Positions 1-13,040 of a DNA stretch of 64,000 nucleotides are shown here, in pieces. The stretch covers positions 12,220,001 through 12,284,000 of the forward strand of contig NC_091006.1 in NCBI RefSeq assembly GCF_041146395.1. Reading direction: 5' to 3'. A model generated the notes under the pieces. It was not told the DNA's origin. It saw only the letters and a program-made list of their open reading frames with translations, and made no database searches. Every line of letters starts with the position of its first letter. The stretch's first letter is position 1. The translations under genes were made by a program, and so were the position numbers. The stretch comes from Eulemur rufifrons. Lineage: Eukaryota; Chordata; Mammalia; Primates; Lemuridae.

Positions 1-530
1 ATGTATCAGTGTTTCTTTATCCATTCATCACTTGATGGACACATAGATTGCTTCCAGATCTTGGCTATTGTGAATTATACTGCAATGAACTTGGCAGTGC
101 AGATATTTTCATGATGTTGAGATGTCATGTCCTGTGGGTATATTCCCAGGAGAGGAATTTTGGGATCATATGTTAATTGTATTCCTACATAGCATTTTCC
201 ACAATAGCTGTACCAATCTACATTCCCACCAACAGTGTACATGAGTTTTCTTTTCTCCAACCTTTGTTATCTTTTGACTTTTTGGTTATACTCATCCTGG
301 TGTGTTTGAGGTGATACTTCCTAGTGGTTTTGTTTTGCATTTCCCTGCTCATTAATAATGTTGAGCACCTTTCAATATACTTGTTGACCATTTTTATGTT
401 TTCGTTGGAAAAATGTCTACATAGGTGTTTTAGCTGTTTTTATGTGGGTTATTCATTTTTCCACTATTGAATTGCATGCTTTCTGTATTTGGATATTAAT
501 CTCTTATCACACATATGGTTTGCAACTATT
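1..530 (-). mobile_element. L1 ORF2 3' fragment, antisense
   Basis: The complement reads L1 ORF2 C-terminal-like text (PKIPLLGIYPQD, then YTVGG/CTLLVG-type sequence) and is truncated at the window edge. Old and diverged. Confidence 0.75.
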
Positions 531-749
531 TATTCCCGAAGTATCAGCTGCTATCTGATATGGCTGACTGTTTTGGAGGAACAGAATTTTAAGAATAAAT
601 TTTGTGAATTAGTTCTAGAGTTTCTGGAATTGGCTCTCTAATCTGATTAAATTTAAGAATGCTAGTGACTGTAATTCTAGTAGTAAGGAGAGCACTGATT
701 TCCATGGCATGATCTAACAATAGAGATTCACAAAATGTCACCATTGGAT

Positions 750-1092
750 ACCTCTTGTATTTTCCTGGATAGAGCTGGACCCCATTCTACTAAGTGAAGT
801 ATCCCAAGAATGGAAAAATAAGCACCACATGTACTCACCATCAAATTCATTTCACTGATCATCACCTAAGAGCACATTTAGGAATAACATTAATCGGGTG
901 TCCGGCAGACATGGGGGGGGAGGGGATGGGTGTATATACATACATAATGAGTGCGATGCACACCCTCTAGGGGATGGACACGCTTGAAGCTCTGACTCAG
1001 GGGGGAGGGGAGACAAGGGCAATATACATAACCTAAACTTTTGTACCCCAATAATATGCTAAAATAAAAAAAATTAAATAAAATTTAAAAAA
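750..1092 (+). mobile_element. 5'-truncated lemur-type L1 3' end
   Basis: Last codons of ORF2 (CTAAGTGAAGTATCCCAAGA), then the G-rich 3'UTR and an A-rich tail after TTTGTACCCCAATAATATGC. Confidence 0.85.
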
Positions 1093-1289
1093 GAATCTTA
1101 TAAGGATCTGCATGTCTGTGTAATATACTTTCAAATATTTTTGTTGAACTGATGAGTATAAGGAAATTGGCTATTCGCTAATAATGTTGCTGGATGAATA
1201 TGAAAAGTTTGAATTTGATGATGCTAATTACTAGATCAGGTGCTACATAAATGACCTGAAAGCTTCTATGCGTCCCCTAAAGGAGACCC

Positions 1290-1885
1290 TTATTGTCTAT
1301 ATTTCAGGGCTGAGATTGCTGAAAATGAAACACAGAATCTTTTCCTGCACCTGGCTGAATTACAGTACAAAGTGAGCAATCAGCCTCACAGTTAAAGTGA
1401 GGGCAGTGGCTGTGAAGGAATGGGATCCTGCAAGTTGGAATTGGGACTTGTAGAAAGACCTCGATGAAGCAGAGAACCCCTGAATTCTTAGTCTTCTTTG
1501 GCAATGGGCGCAACCTCCCCACCCACAGTGGGAGCATCTTTTTCTCCACCCCAATTTGAGGGGATTAGCCATGCAATGCCTGAGGAAAGTATAATGGCTT
1601 CTCCTGAGGCAGTTGCCTCATAAAAGAATAATGATTCCTGTCCAGACCCACCCTCACTACCCCTCATTGCTCCTAGACTTATAACTGTCTCAAGTCCTAG
1701 CAGGCACTGAAAGGTGAGGTGCACACCCTCGTGAATTACATGAAGAGGTGTGCCCTAGTCCAAAGGAACTACTTGAGTCTTCAAATTCATACAGAAAAAT
1801 CCAGGAAACACATGTGGGCATATACACTAAGGGTGTGGGATAATGGTGAAAGGAACACATTCTTTCCTGTAAATTCAATGCCCGT
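1290..1885 (+). pseudogene. Decayed endogenous-retrovirus gag-like fragment
   Basis: Conceptual plus-strand reading is full of stops and frame shifts but retains gag-like pieces: VKVRAVAVKEWDP near 1,395-1,433 and LRVWDNGERN near 1,828-1,857, a pattern seen in gag proteins of mammalian endogenous retroviruses. No LTR, protease or polymerase was recognised nearby. It is non-functional. Confidence 0.35.
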
Positions 1886-2224
1886 GTAGGTTTTGATTTA
1901 AAATGTAAAATTTAAGTATTTACGAACTTTCACTTTGCATGGATGACATTATATAGTATAAATTCTCATCAAACTTAGATTCTTTTATCATTAAATGTTT
2001 GGTAATTGTAGGAGCTTAAATTTGATGTGCAGTTAATTTATTTTTTCTCCTGCATTGTCTTCAAGTTTATAAATGTACCAGAATATTTCATCCCTTCTGG
2101 AGTTAACTTGGGTTATTTCTATTTATTTTCTCTGGCCTGGAGTTCTCTGTGTTTGGTGAAGATCAGTTACTCACATTTGTTTCAAGGGTATATAAAAAAG
2201 TAAGGAGTGAGTTTGGGTTCAGGA

Positions 2225-4200
2225 GAGCTGACTTGATGCAGGTATTCCTTGTCTCTCCCATGGAGAGGAATCAAAATCAGTGAGGAGATATTCACACTTC
2301 AAAGACATTGTCTAAGTGCGAGCACCGGAATTCATCAGAGAAGCAGCAGGAAGTGGGAAACCAGAGGAGCTGGAGGCCAGGCAGCATCCTTGTCTGGGAT
2401 GGGTGGGAAGGTGGGAGAGGCTCCCTTAAGGCATGAGTGATATACCCCTGGGTTTCCACACTCCTGCCAAGGACTTTTGCAATCCTAGCTATGGGAGGGC
2501 CCCATGACCCTGCCAGGCTCCCAGAGCAATGCAAGCAGCTGCCAACACATTGCTCCGAGGCATTGCTCAAACCTGTGTGGAGACTCACACTCATGCCTTT
2601 GAGCTCTGAGTAGCTGCCATTCATTGCCATTCAGCTAACCCAGCCCCCAGAGGTCTCCATCTGGCTCTGGGGCTGCCACCATCACCATGCCATTGCCACC
2701 CCTGAGAAGGACCCATATCCCTGTTGGCAGACCCAAGGCACAAGCAGCCTGCCCCTGCCTTGGCATTCTAGACGCAGCCCCTAGATGTCTGCATCTTGCC
2801 TGTCCTGTAGCTGCTACTGCCATGGAGAAGGGGCTGCCCTCCTCACTGACTGTCCTGCACACACCTACCCTGTCCCTGTTTGAACACTCTGCTGGTGACC
2901 ATGACATCAGCCTGCCCCTCCCATTCAGAGCCAAGGGGTCTTGAAGAATTTCAGAAGTCCGGACTCGGTCTGGTCTCCACAGGACTCAAGCATGACATCC
3001 AGGGCCCAGGGATTGGGGATTTGTGACCTAGTCCACCACTGCGGGGCCTGAAAGCTCCTCTAGAGGTCTAAGGTCAAGCCCACCAAAATTGCCAGCACCA
3101 CCCAGCTGGTACCCACCTGTGCATGCTGAAAGGCCACCCTCTCTCCCTCTCCACATGAAGCAGCGGAGTTCCCTGCAGAGGAGAGCAGGTGAGCTGCACA
3201 GCTGTCTGTTTGGGCTGAAGGAAGAAGTTCTGCCTGCAAATCATTCAGGCAGAGAGCTGTGGGACAGGCATCTTCATGGCTCTCAGTGTCATTGTGTCCT
3301 GGAGAGAGGTGGCAGTGTCTGACCGAACTGAGAGTCGGGAGCCCCAGGACAGGGCATGATGGGGAAGTGGATGGCAGTAATGCCAGTGTAAGAGGTGGAG
3401 CTGGTGACCCCCAGTCCCCTATGGAGTCCTCAGGGCAGGTCACTAGGAGCTCCCTCCATCCCCCCTGTCAGGGCTGGACCTGCTCCTCACTGAGGTATCT
3501 GTGGGTGAACGTTGTGGTTCAGCCCCACCCAGGTTGCTCCCTTGGGAGAACTCAGGGGACTCAGGGCTCTGGGCATTCCACAGACCAACCCCAAGACAAG
3601 AGAGGACCCCTCCCAGGAAACAAGGATCAAACACATACTTATCCAAAAGTAAATTCAAAAATAAGAAGCTTCTTCTGATTAGAAGGCACCTAACAACACA
3701 TATAGCAAATGCCAACAAGTTAACTCTGCCTGTGTCAGTGCCTTGGAAATATGTAAAGTGATTCTTATGATTTTTTTATGTTTTTAATTTTTAAATGTTT
3801 ATGTTTGACATTAACAAATGGATACATTGCATTTTGGTAAGGTTTTTCCATTTGGTTTGCAACAGAATGTATTTTGAAATCTGCTGGGTTAAATTCACAT
3901 TCTAATCCCCTTTCGTAATTGTTCCAGGTGGGCAGAGCATGGGTAATATAAGAAGAACCAAAGTTCAAGGGTGGCATTAATGGTTGGGGGGATTCTGCCA
4001 AGGCGCACCATAGGCACAGCACACAACTTGCATATAAGATAATAACACTTGAGATGTCTACGATACAGCTCATTCTAGATTTTGTGAAACTATTGAGGAA
4101 AAATCTATGCTGAAAACGATTCCCGTAGATGGTGTTATTATTCCAGTTAGTAGATACCCTTAGGGAGTAGTGACTGGACAGGGGAACAGGGAAATTGATT
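2225..4200 (-). repeat. Inverted partial copy of the duplicate's 3' part (no V1R)
   Basis: Read on the minus strand this matches about 19,960-21,925 of unit 1, including the GC-rich block (GTCAGGGCTGGACCTGCTCC at 3,468 here against its reverse complement at about 20,693) and the flanking AT-rich part (GACATTAACACAGGC-like). The homology ends near 4,200, before a V1R would be reached. Confidence 0.8.
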
Positions 4201-4524
4201 ATATCTTCTGTGAACTCAGGTTCCAATGCTAGCTCAGTTCAAAGCCTTAGCAGTGCTATTCAGGTAGATAGCTAGAATATACCTAGGGGATAGGCAGAGG
4301 TCTGCCCATTATCTTAGTCCTCAAACTCTTCGGTATGCTGATTAGAGCCAGATCTATGCATGCACAAATAAAGATTGAGCATAGGAGTTCATAAATGACC
4401 TCATGGATTCTTGTTTGGGAGCTTCTCATCTCCATTGTTCTTATGGTGGAGTTAGGGTATTTTGTGACCTTTTATATTCTAACTTGAAGCAGAAGCAAAC
4501 ATTTAAATTCAAAGGAAGAATGAT

Positions 4525-5199
4525 CTTAAACAGATTCAAGTAGACCTACCATTCGATCCAGCAATCCCATTATTGGCCATATACCCAAAGGAAAAAAGGT
4601 CATTCTATAACAAAGACACATGTACCTGAATGTTTATAGCAGCACAATTCACAATTGCAAAGATGTGGAAAACAACCCAAATGCCCATCAATACATGATT
4701 GGATTAGTAAACTGTGGTATATGTATACCATGGAATATTACTCAGCTATAAGAAATAATGAAGATACGACATCTCTATGGTTCTCCTGGAGAGAGTTGGA
4801 ACCCATTATATTAAGTGAAGTATCCCAAGAATGGGAAAACAAGCATCACATGTACTCACCAGAAAATTGGTTTCCCTGATCATCACCTAAATACACATCT
4901 GGGAACCACACCAATCGGATATCAGACTGAGGTGGGGGTGGGGGAGGGGATGGGTATATGCCCACATAATGAGTGCATTGCGCACCGTTTGGGGAATGGT
5001 CACGCTTGAAGGTGCTGACTCAGGAAGGGGGGGTGGGGAGGGGAGGGATATATACCTCATGATGGGTGCAACGCGCACTGTCTGGGGAACAGACACGCCT
5101 GGAGCTCTGACTTGGGGGGAAAGGCGGTACATGGGCAACGTATGTAACCTGAAATTCTGTATCCCCCATAATAAGATGAAATAAAAAAAATTAAAAAAA
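4525..5199 (+). mobile_element. 5'-truncated lemur-type L1 with target-site duplication
   Basis: The ORF2 C-terminus (MYTMEYYSAIRNNE) is followed by a 3'UTR with an internal near-duplication and a poly(A) tail. The 9-bp sequence AAGAATGAT flanks it at 516-524 of this kilobase (4,516-4,524) and at 5,200-5,208. Confidence 0.85.
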
Positions 5200-5208
5200 A
5201 AGAATGAT

Positions 5209-5830
5209 ACTATTTTATGAAAAATAGGAAAGCATCTTAATAGAGATTAAAACAAGACAGAAGCACAAATGATTAAGAGTCTGACATATTGTGTCTCTTA
5301 AGTTTAAGAAGCGAAGTATGATTTTGAAAGATGCTTAAAACTATACGTATAAATAGTAGATGATATTTAAACATACCCCAAACTATTTAGCATCAATAGA
5401 AAAATAAAAATCAGTGGTTAAAAGTGGGCAAAGTTAAGAATGTGATTTCACAGAGTATGAACCTCAATGGACAATGAACCAACTGAAAGAATGTAACTCC
5501 TAGTAATCAGCTACCTGATATTAAAACCATTTTATATTCATCACATTGCCAAATATTGGAGTTTCCAATAGTTCGTATGGGTAGGTGGGTAGATCAAAAA
5601 ATGTTAAAATACTATTTTTGTGCAAATATCATCGTGGAAAATAATTTGAAGTCATACTGAAATTAAAGACACATAAGCCATAACACCAGTAACTTCACTT
5701 TCTTATATACTCTTAAAACAAATTAGGAACAGATTTATGGATCAAAAAAAAAAAAAAAATGAAAGTCACTATTCTCCAGTATACAAAGAGAACCATTCAT
5801 TGTGGAACTCTATCTAGCCCAAAGATCGTA
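5209..5830. other. AT-rich intergenic sequence, nothing recognised
   Basis: No coding, RNA or clear repeat signature. A run of As at about 5,744-5,759 may be the tail of an unrecognised retroelement. Confidence 0.5.
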
Positions 5831-7257
5831 AGTGGAAATAATCCTATTTTTTCAATTAAAGCATGGACAAAACTTTCTGGTATATTCATAAACTGGAATA
5901 CAATGCAGCAGGAAAAATAAATTAACTGTGGCTTCCACTATAAGCTCCTACAGTTACAAAAAATATCATACAAAGTATGATAAAAATTTATATAATGCCA
6001 TTCATACAAAGTGAAATCCATAAAAACTTGAATTGTACATACTTTTTGACATCAAAACAGACATTAAATATAAAGGATGGATAATATATAAAACATTCAG
6101 GAATATTTAATCCTGAAGGAAAGGAAGAAATACATTCATTTTAGAGGAACATATTTTTAGAAGTTCAGAGTTATTGAAAATATTCTATTAACTCGGCAGA
6201 GTTGTATAGGAATATCTATTCTTTCGATGTCTTAGACACTGCATCATACATTACGTAGAATACATTTACCAGTAAAACTTCTGGAGCAATTTCAATCTTT
6301 ATATCATGTCAACCAATTTTAAATGAAAAACATGTTTCACAGAAAACCTCATGTGTTATAATCCTGAGTGATATCTGTAAGGGTTCAGTTACAATAAAAG
6401 TCAGCGCCCTGCATTGTGTTTGTACCTTAAGAAACATGAAGGAAGTTAAAACACACCATAAAAGCCTGAGGCACATTACCCTGCAATGGAAACGTGAGTG
6501 TGTTCCCTGGGGTCCTGCTCAGTGGTCAGACTGTATCAAGGGCTGTGGTAATTCCCACCAGCTGAATGAAAACTAACTTTTAATGACTTCTTAGATCCTG
6601 AAGTTCACTTTCTGATGCAGTTCAACTGGGGAAAATGTACATCCTCAAATAGTTACTTTGCATTCCTGATTAATACACCTAAATTATTTCCCAGGAGAAG
6701 CATTTTGTGTCTGGGAGAGGGACTTGTTGCTCCTCTGGGCACAACAAATGGATGCACGATAAACAAGGTCATTAAGGCAGCAGGTGACAAGGTGATTGAT
6801 GTCCACTGGGAGGACAGTCCTGCCACCCATCCCTGATATACAGTCCTTGCTGGTCAGACCCAGCCTTTCCAAGATAGAGAAGCCGCCTGCCTTTCTCGAG
6901 GGTTCTGCGACACTCAGCCTTGGGAAAGAGATCGAGGTATAAAGACCTTTTCAATGTCCCCATTCTCATGCTGTGCTTCCTTACAGAGACTTCAAATTTT
7001 CCAGGTTTATCTAATATATTTTCACTTATAATATATGTATATATGTATATATATAGTTCTTTATTATTTTTATCACCATTTCTCTTTTCCTCCTTATATG
7101 TAATTTTTACTTTCATCATTCTTCCATTTCTTTTATATTTCAGTACCTCTAACAGCTCTTCCAATCTGACCTTGTGTACAATCGAGTTTTACTTTAAAGC
7201 AGTGTCACACTTTCTTCATTGTATTTTGACCTTTTGGTTTATCATTAAGAAGTACCT

Positions 7258-7583
7258 GGCCGGGCGCGGTGGCTCACGCCTATAATCCTAGCACTCTGGG
7301 AGGCCGAGGCGGGCAGATCATTTGAGCTCAGGAGTTCGAGACCAGCCTGAGCAAGAGCGAGACCCCCATCTCTACTAAAAAGAGAAAGAAATTATCTGGA
7401 CAGCTAAAAATATATATAGAAAAAATTAGGCGGGCATGGAGGTGCATGCCTGTAATCCCAGCTTCTAGGGATGTTGAGGCAGGAGGATCGCTTGAGCCCA
7501 GGAGTCTGAGGTTGCTGTGAGCTAGGCTGACGCCACGGCACTCTAGCCTGGGCAACAGAGTGATACTCTGTCCAAAAAAAAAG
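7258..7583 (+). mobile_element. Alu, strepsirrhine type (private to unit 1)
   Basis: GGCCGGGCGCGGTGGCTCAC start, poly(A) end, and AAGTACCTG/GAGTACCTG direct repeats at the flanks. The equivalent site in unit 2 (about 26,170) is empty. Confidence 0.95.
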
Positions 7584-7931
7584 AGTACCTGAGAATTCTT
7601 TCCAATTCCATGTATACGAGTAGATCTCTCATACTATATGGTTTCTTTATTCTCAGTACTTTAACTGGGCTTTATTTACATTTGAAATAATTCTAGTTTC
7701 ATTTCATTACTCCCTTTACTACTCTACTGTTATTCTTAATTTGTTTTCCTAGCATCGTTCTGTTTTATAGATAACACTGTTTATTTCAAATCCATGCATG
7801 CTCATTTTATTAATAATTTTAAAATGCTTCAGTCACAATTAGATTAATTTATACCGTTGTTTCCAACTAGAGGCTTTACACATTTTTAACATATACTAAC
7901 CCCTAGTTGTACCATATTTTTATGCTATTAG

Positions 7932-8001
7932 GCAATATACATAACCTAAACTTTTGTACCCCCATAATATGCTGAAATAAAAAAAGTAAAAAAAAAAAAG
8001 A
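7932..8001 (+). mobile_element. Very short L1 3' end
   Basis: Only the last 70 bases of the lemur L1 3'UTR (ACCTAAACTTTTGTACCCCC) and the A-tail. Absent from unit 2. Confidence 0.8.
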
Positions 8002-9769
8002 TCGGAAGACAACAACAACAACAAAAAAAGACATCATTCTCTAAATTGTGTTTTCAGCATTATTATGCTGCAACATAGAAATCCAAATGATTTTTGTGAT
8101 TTTTATACGGACTTTGCACTCAGTTACTTTGAAAATCTCACTTAATGATTCAAATATTTAGCTAAGCTCTCAATAATAAAAAACAGTATCACATTCATTT
8201 CAATTATTTTACTTTCTTTACAATAAAACTCCTCCAAAGACATGAGGAATACAACTTGGGGAGAACAGATAATTTCAGTCCTATCCAATCTTAAAGGAAA
8301 ATCTTCCAATATTTAACCATTAATATGATACTGTTGACATTGTAGATATTTTCATTACAATAAGGTTAATTCTTCCTATTGCTACATAATTAACATTTTA
8401 ACCATTGATATGTGTTGAATTTTATGACATAAGTTTATATATCTATTAAAGTGATTATGTTTTCCCCTCATCTACTACTTGGTTAATCATACAGTGGAAG
8501 TTTACCTTAAATTTACCTTGCATATTTGAATAATTCTCTTGATCCGTTGGTTGAATCTTTTTACATAGTGTGGAATTTATGTTTACAGTGATTTTGCATA
8601 GATTATTTTTCACTAGGTTCATGAAATACATAGTCTTCTCATCACACTTTTCATAAAATCTGCATTACGTTTAGTTACCAAGGTTGTGCTAACCTGATTA
8701 TGTGGTTGACCAAATGACCTTTTTCTATCCATACAATGTGGTTTGTAGATATGTTTTCTATGTGGTATATCTGGCAAGCCTCATCCCTGAAGGATCCTTC
8801 AGAATTTCCTGTGGAACAATTTTGCCCACTATTCCATTTCATCGTGGGGTGCATCGCACATTTACGATTCTACAAACTCTGTGGCAGGTTAAGTCTTCTA
8901 GGAATTTGCTCATGTTCCCTAACCTTCCAAATGTACTGGCATAGTTAATCACGATGTTATCTTTATAAAAATATTTGCAGCTCGCAATTGTTCTCTCTTT
9001 AACATTTTAATCCTAATATTCTTGGTGCCTTCCCTTGGCAGTGGTATAGTCTCTGCAAAGGTTTATTCAGTTTATTCTTCTTTACAGGAATTCACTTTGG
9101 ACTGTTTTTCCCATCCATTTTGGGATGTTTTCACATTGTTCTGCTTTCACCTGTATCAATTCCCTTTATTTATTTGTTTATCTTTCAGAATTCACTTTGC
9201 TATTGCTTTTTACTGCCACTGATTTCTTTGGAGGTTCTTATCTCTTCTTCACATTTATTTCTGTAATGGACATTCCATAATCATTTTCCTAATACAGGGT
9301 TTTTCATTAGGTGGTTACTAAGAAGTGATTTAGTGTTGAAAATATTGAGAAATCAGGTTTTTTTTTCTTGTTTCCTTATGTATTCATCCATTCATATCTC
9401 ATTATAATTTTATTAGATAAATTGTTTTGTTAAATTAAACTCTTGAACTTTGTTGAAAGTCATTTCAGTGTTTGCTGTAAGGCTACATTTATCATTGATA
9501 TTCTGTGTCTGAGGAGGAAAAATAGGTGTTTTATACTGATTGTGTGTGTTGTTTTTATAGCAATTAGGTCCGTACTATGAACTGACTTGCTCAAATTTTT
9601 TATATCCTGACTGACATTTTGTCTACTGGTTCTCTTAATTATTAAAAGACAATGGTTAAAACCTCTCAAAAGAGTGATACATTTTTCTATGTATCGTTAT
9701 AATTCTAGGTGTTTACATTTGCTATATTGATGGTATGTGTATTTGTATACACAAATTTAAAACTTTTAT

Positions 9770-9905
9770 TATTTTTTTTTATTTCAGGTTATTATGGGGG
9801 ATACAAAAGTTCAGGTTACATACGTTGCCCATGTACCGCCTGTCCCCCCAAGTCAAAGCCCCAGGCGTGTCCGTTCCCCAGACAGTGCGCGTTGCACTCA
9901 TCATT
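9770..9905 (-). mobile_element. Short L1 3'UTR, antisense
   Basis: A T-run, then the complement of the lemur L1 3'UTR (TTATTATGGGGGATACAAAA ... GACAGTGCGCGTTGCACTCA). Absent from unit 2. Confidence 0.85.
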
Positions 9906-10517
9906 TTATTATTATTGAAATGCCTTTCTGTATCTCCAGTACTTCTATTCCCTTACAGTTTGTTTTGTTTGATGTTATTGAGTGTGCCCACCTTTCTGTT
10001 GGTTAGTTGGAGTAGAGTTGTCACTTTCCATTTTTATTTTTAACCTCTCCATATCTTTTTATTTGGAGGTGTGTCTTAGATCATAAAACACACGTAATGG
10101 CATGGAAGTCTAGTTTGTCAGTATTCATATGGTCACTCCTGATTTCTTTGTTTAGATTTACACAGTAGTGCTTTTTATATTCTATTACTTTTCACCTATG
10201 TGTGTTGTTGTATTTAAAATGTGAATCTATTAGACAACACATACTTGTGATGTGGTACTTTTTGGTCCTGCATTCTCCGCCTTTTGCTGATGTGGTTGGT
10301 CCATTTTCTTTTTAAAATGGTTTTCCAGCTTTATTGAGGTGGTGTTGAGAAATCAAAAATGGTATTTTTAAGGCGTACAACATGATGATTTGATATACTT
10401 GCATATTGTGAAATGATTACCACAAACTATTTAATTAACATATCTATCGCCTCACATAGGTCCATTTGGGTTTGTGTGTGGCAAGAACACTGAAGATCTA
10501 CTATGTTAGCAATTTTC

Positions 10518-10855
10518 TTTTTTTTTTTTTTTTTGAGACAGAGTCTCACTCTGTTGCCCAGGCTAGAGTGAGTGCCATGGCGTCAGCCTAGCTCACAGCA
10601 ACCTCAAACTCCTGAGCTCAAGCGATCCTCCTGTCTCAGCCTCCCGAGTAGCTGGGACTACAGGCATGTGCCACCATGCCCGGCTAATTTTTTCTATATA
10701 TATTTTTAGCTGTCCATATAATTTCTTTCTATTTTTAGTAGAGGTGGGGTCTCGCTCTTGCTCAGGCTGGTCTCGAACTCCTGAGCTCAAACGATCCGCC
10801 CACCTCGGCCTCCCAGAGTGCTAGGATTACAGGCGTGAGCCACCGCGCCCGGCCA
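10518..10855 (-). mobile_element. Alu, antisense (private to unit 1)
   Basis: T-run, GAGACAGAGTCTCACTCTGT start and CACCGCGCCCGGCC end, flanked by AGCAATTTTC direct repeats. The equivalent site in unit 2 (TTAGCAATTTTCAAATATA, about 30,310) is uninterrupted. Confidence 0.95.
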
Positions 10856-10879
10856 GCAATTTTCAAGTATGTAATACAT

Positions 10880-11168
10880 CATTATGATCTAAGGCCGCCT
10901 TATATCACTGAATAAGTTCATCTCCTAAGTGAAAGTTTGTACACTTTGGCTAACGCCAACCCCTTGTTCCCGTACCTCAGGCCCTGGGAACCTGCATTCT
11001 GCACCCTGCGTCTCTGAGTTGGACATGGTTAGATTCCACGTATAACTAAGATCACAGAGTATTCACTCGCCTTTCTGTGTCTGGTTTATTTGATTCAACA
11101 TAACATCCTCCAGGTTCATCCACGCTGCCACAAATGCCAGGATTTCCTTCTTTAATATGGCCAAACAA

Positions 11169-11199
<31 letters not shown>

Positions 11200-12240
11200 C
11201 ATATTTTCCACTTGCACTTGCACATCGAGGGACACTTAGGATGCTCCATATCTTTGCTGTTATAAATAATGCTGCAATGAACATGGGAGTGCAGACATCT
11301 CTTTGAAATTCTGGTTTTAGTTACTTTGGATATATGCCCAGATCTGGCATTGCCAGATCACATGGTAGTCCTAGTTTTATTTTTTTGAGGAATCTCCATA
11401 GAGTTTTGCATAAGGGGCCATTCTAATTTATTCCCACCTACAGTGTACAAGAGTTCCCTTTGTTTACACTCTTCCTATACTTGTTATCCATAGTCTTTTT
11501 CATGATAACCATCTGCAGATGGGAGGAGATATCTCATTGTCATTGAGACTTGCATTTCCCTGATGATTAACGGTGTTGAGCACCTTTCAATATTTTGGCC
11601 ATTTGGATGTCTTCTTCAGAAAAATGTCTACTCAAATCCTTTGCTTATTTTTTTATTTTTGGTTTATTTGGTTTTATTGCTATTGAGTTGTATGAGTAGG
11701 TATGTATATTTTGGTTAAAAACACCCTCTCTGATATATGGATTGCAGATATTTTCTCCCATTCTGCAGGTTGCCTTTTCATTGTGTTGATGTTTCCTTTG
11801 CTGTGCAGAAGCTTTTTAGTTTCATGTAGTGCCAGTTATTTATTTCTTTTTCATAGTCTGTGCTTTTGGTGACATATCCAAAAATTATTGCCCATACCAA
11901 TGTCTAGGAGGTCTTTTCTTATTATTTCTTCTGGGAATTTTACAGCGTCTAGTCTTCCATTTGTGTCTTTAATACTGTTTGCATTGATTTTTCTGTATGG
12001 TGTTAAATAAGGGTCCAATAGCATTTCTTTACAAGTGGCTATCCACTTTAGCCAACACCAGTCGTTGAAGAGACTCTTCTTTCACCATTGTGTATTCTTG
12101 GTGCCCATGTCAAAGGCCAGTCCACCATACTGTGTGGGTTTACCTCTGGAATCTCTATCCTATTCCATAGGTCAACCTATTTTTATACAAGTACCATACT
12201 GTTTAGATTACCATAGCTTTGTTTGAAATCAAAAAGTGTG
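10880..12240 (-). mobile_element. Old L1 ORF2/3' segment, antisense, shared by both units
   Basis: Diverged antisense L1 (complement of AGCATTGTTTATAACAGC-like ORF2 sequence; CATCCTCCAGGTTCATCCA near 11,105). The same element at 30,440-32,060 shows it predates the duplication. It includes a (GT)n run at 11,170-11,199. Confidence 0.8.
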
Positions 12241-12549
12241 CTGATTCCAGAATTTAAGTTACAAGAGACTGAAACTTTTAAGATGGACAAATAGCACACA
12301 AATACAATCCTGTGGAACTTTTCATATACTTTTGTGTGGAGCGGGTTTTGTGAGTTTTCAGTTCTCGGAAGGATTGCATTAAGACATCTGGAATCTTGGT
12401 TTTGCCGTTCTTCTTGCTTGGAGATAAACGGGTAGGTCAGGACAACACATTAACAAATAAGCATGGAATGGGACACCCGACTTTGTATTTAAAAATAAAA
12501 GACGAATGAGTTGACTGTCTTTGATTTCAATATGTCACCTTGGCCCTAT

Positions 12550-12785
12550 TGCCTTTCTTTTTTTTAATGTTTATTTTTATTTTTTATTTCTTTAGATTTA
12601 AAGAGTACAAGTGCAGTTTTGTTACATGGATAGAATATATGTTGAAAAGGAAAAGCAGTCATTATTCCAAAAAGGTAATCTGCATTCTATGTTTATCACA
12701 TCACTATTCACAATAGCAAGGCTATGGAATCAAATTAAGTGTCCATAAGTGGATGATTGGATAAAGAAAATTATATATATATATA

Positions 12786-12823
<38 letters not shown>

Positions 12824-13040
12824 TAACACTCCATGGAATACTATTCAGCCACAAAAAGAATAAAATTATGTCTTTTCAGCAATGTGGTTGGAACTGGGGG
12901 CTACTAACCTTTGTTTTTGTTCAATGCCAAAGTATTAAGGGAGAACAAATGTTTTTGATTCCATGGGTCTCTTTTGTAATGCTTGAGTCATGGCTGTAAG
13001 TGTACCCATCACCCAAATAGTGTTCATTGTAACCGTTAGA
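12550..13040. mobile_element. Composite L1 fragments with (TA)n(CA)n, private to unit 1
   Basis: Sense ORF2-like sequence (GGCTATGGAATCAAATTAAG, 12,600-12,900) with a CA repeat at 12,787-12,821 is followed by antisense older 3'UTR sequence (12,915-13,030). Unit 2 goes directly from CTTGGCCCTATCTC to ACTTTACAGAATACTC. Confidence 0.7.

Noticed and set aside
3060..3761. Long open frames on both strands in the GC-rich inverted block
   Set aside because: Present in opposite orientations in the two copies with stops and indels between them; no gene family recognised.
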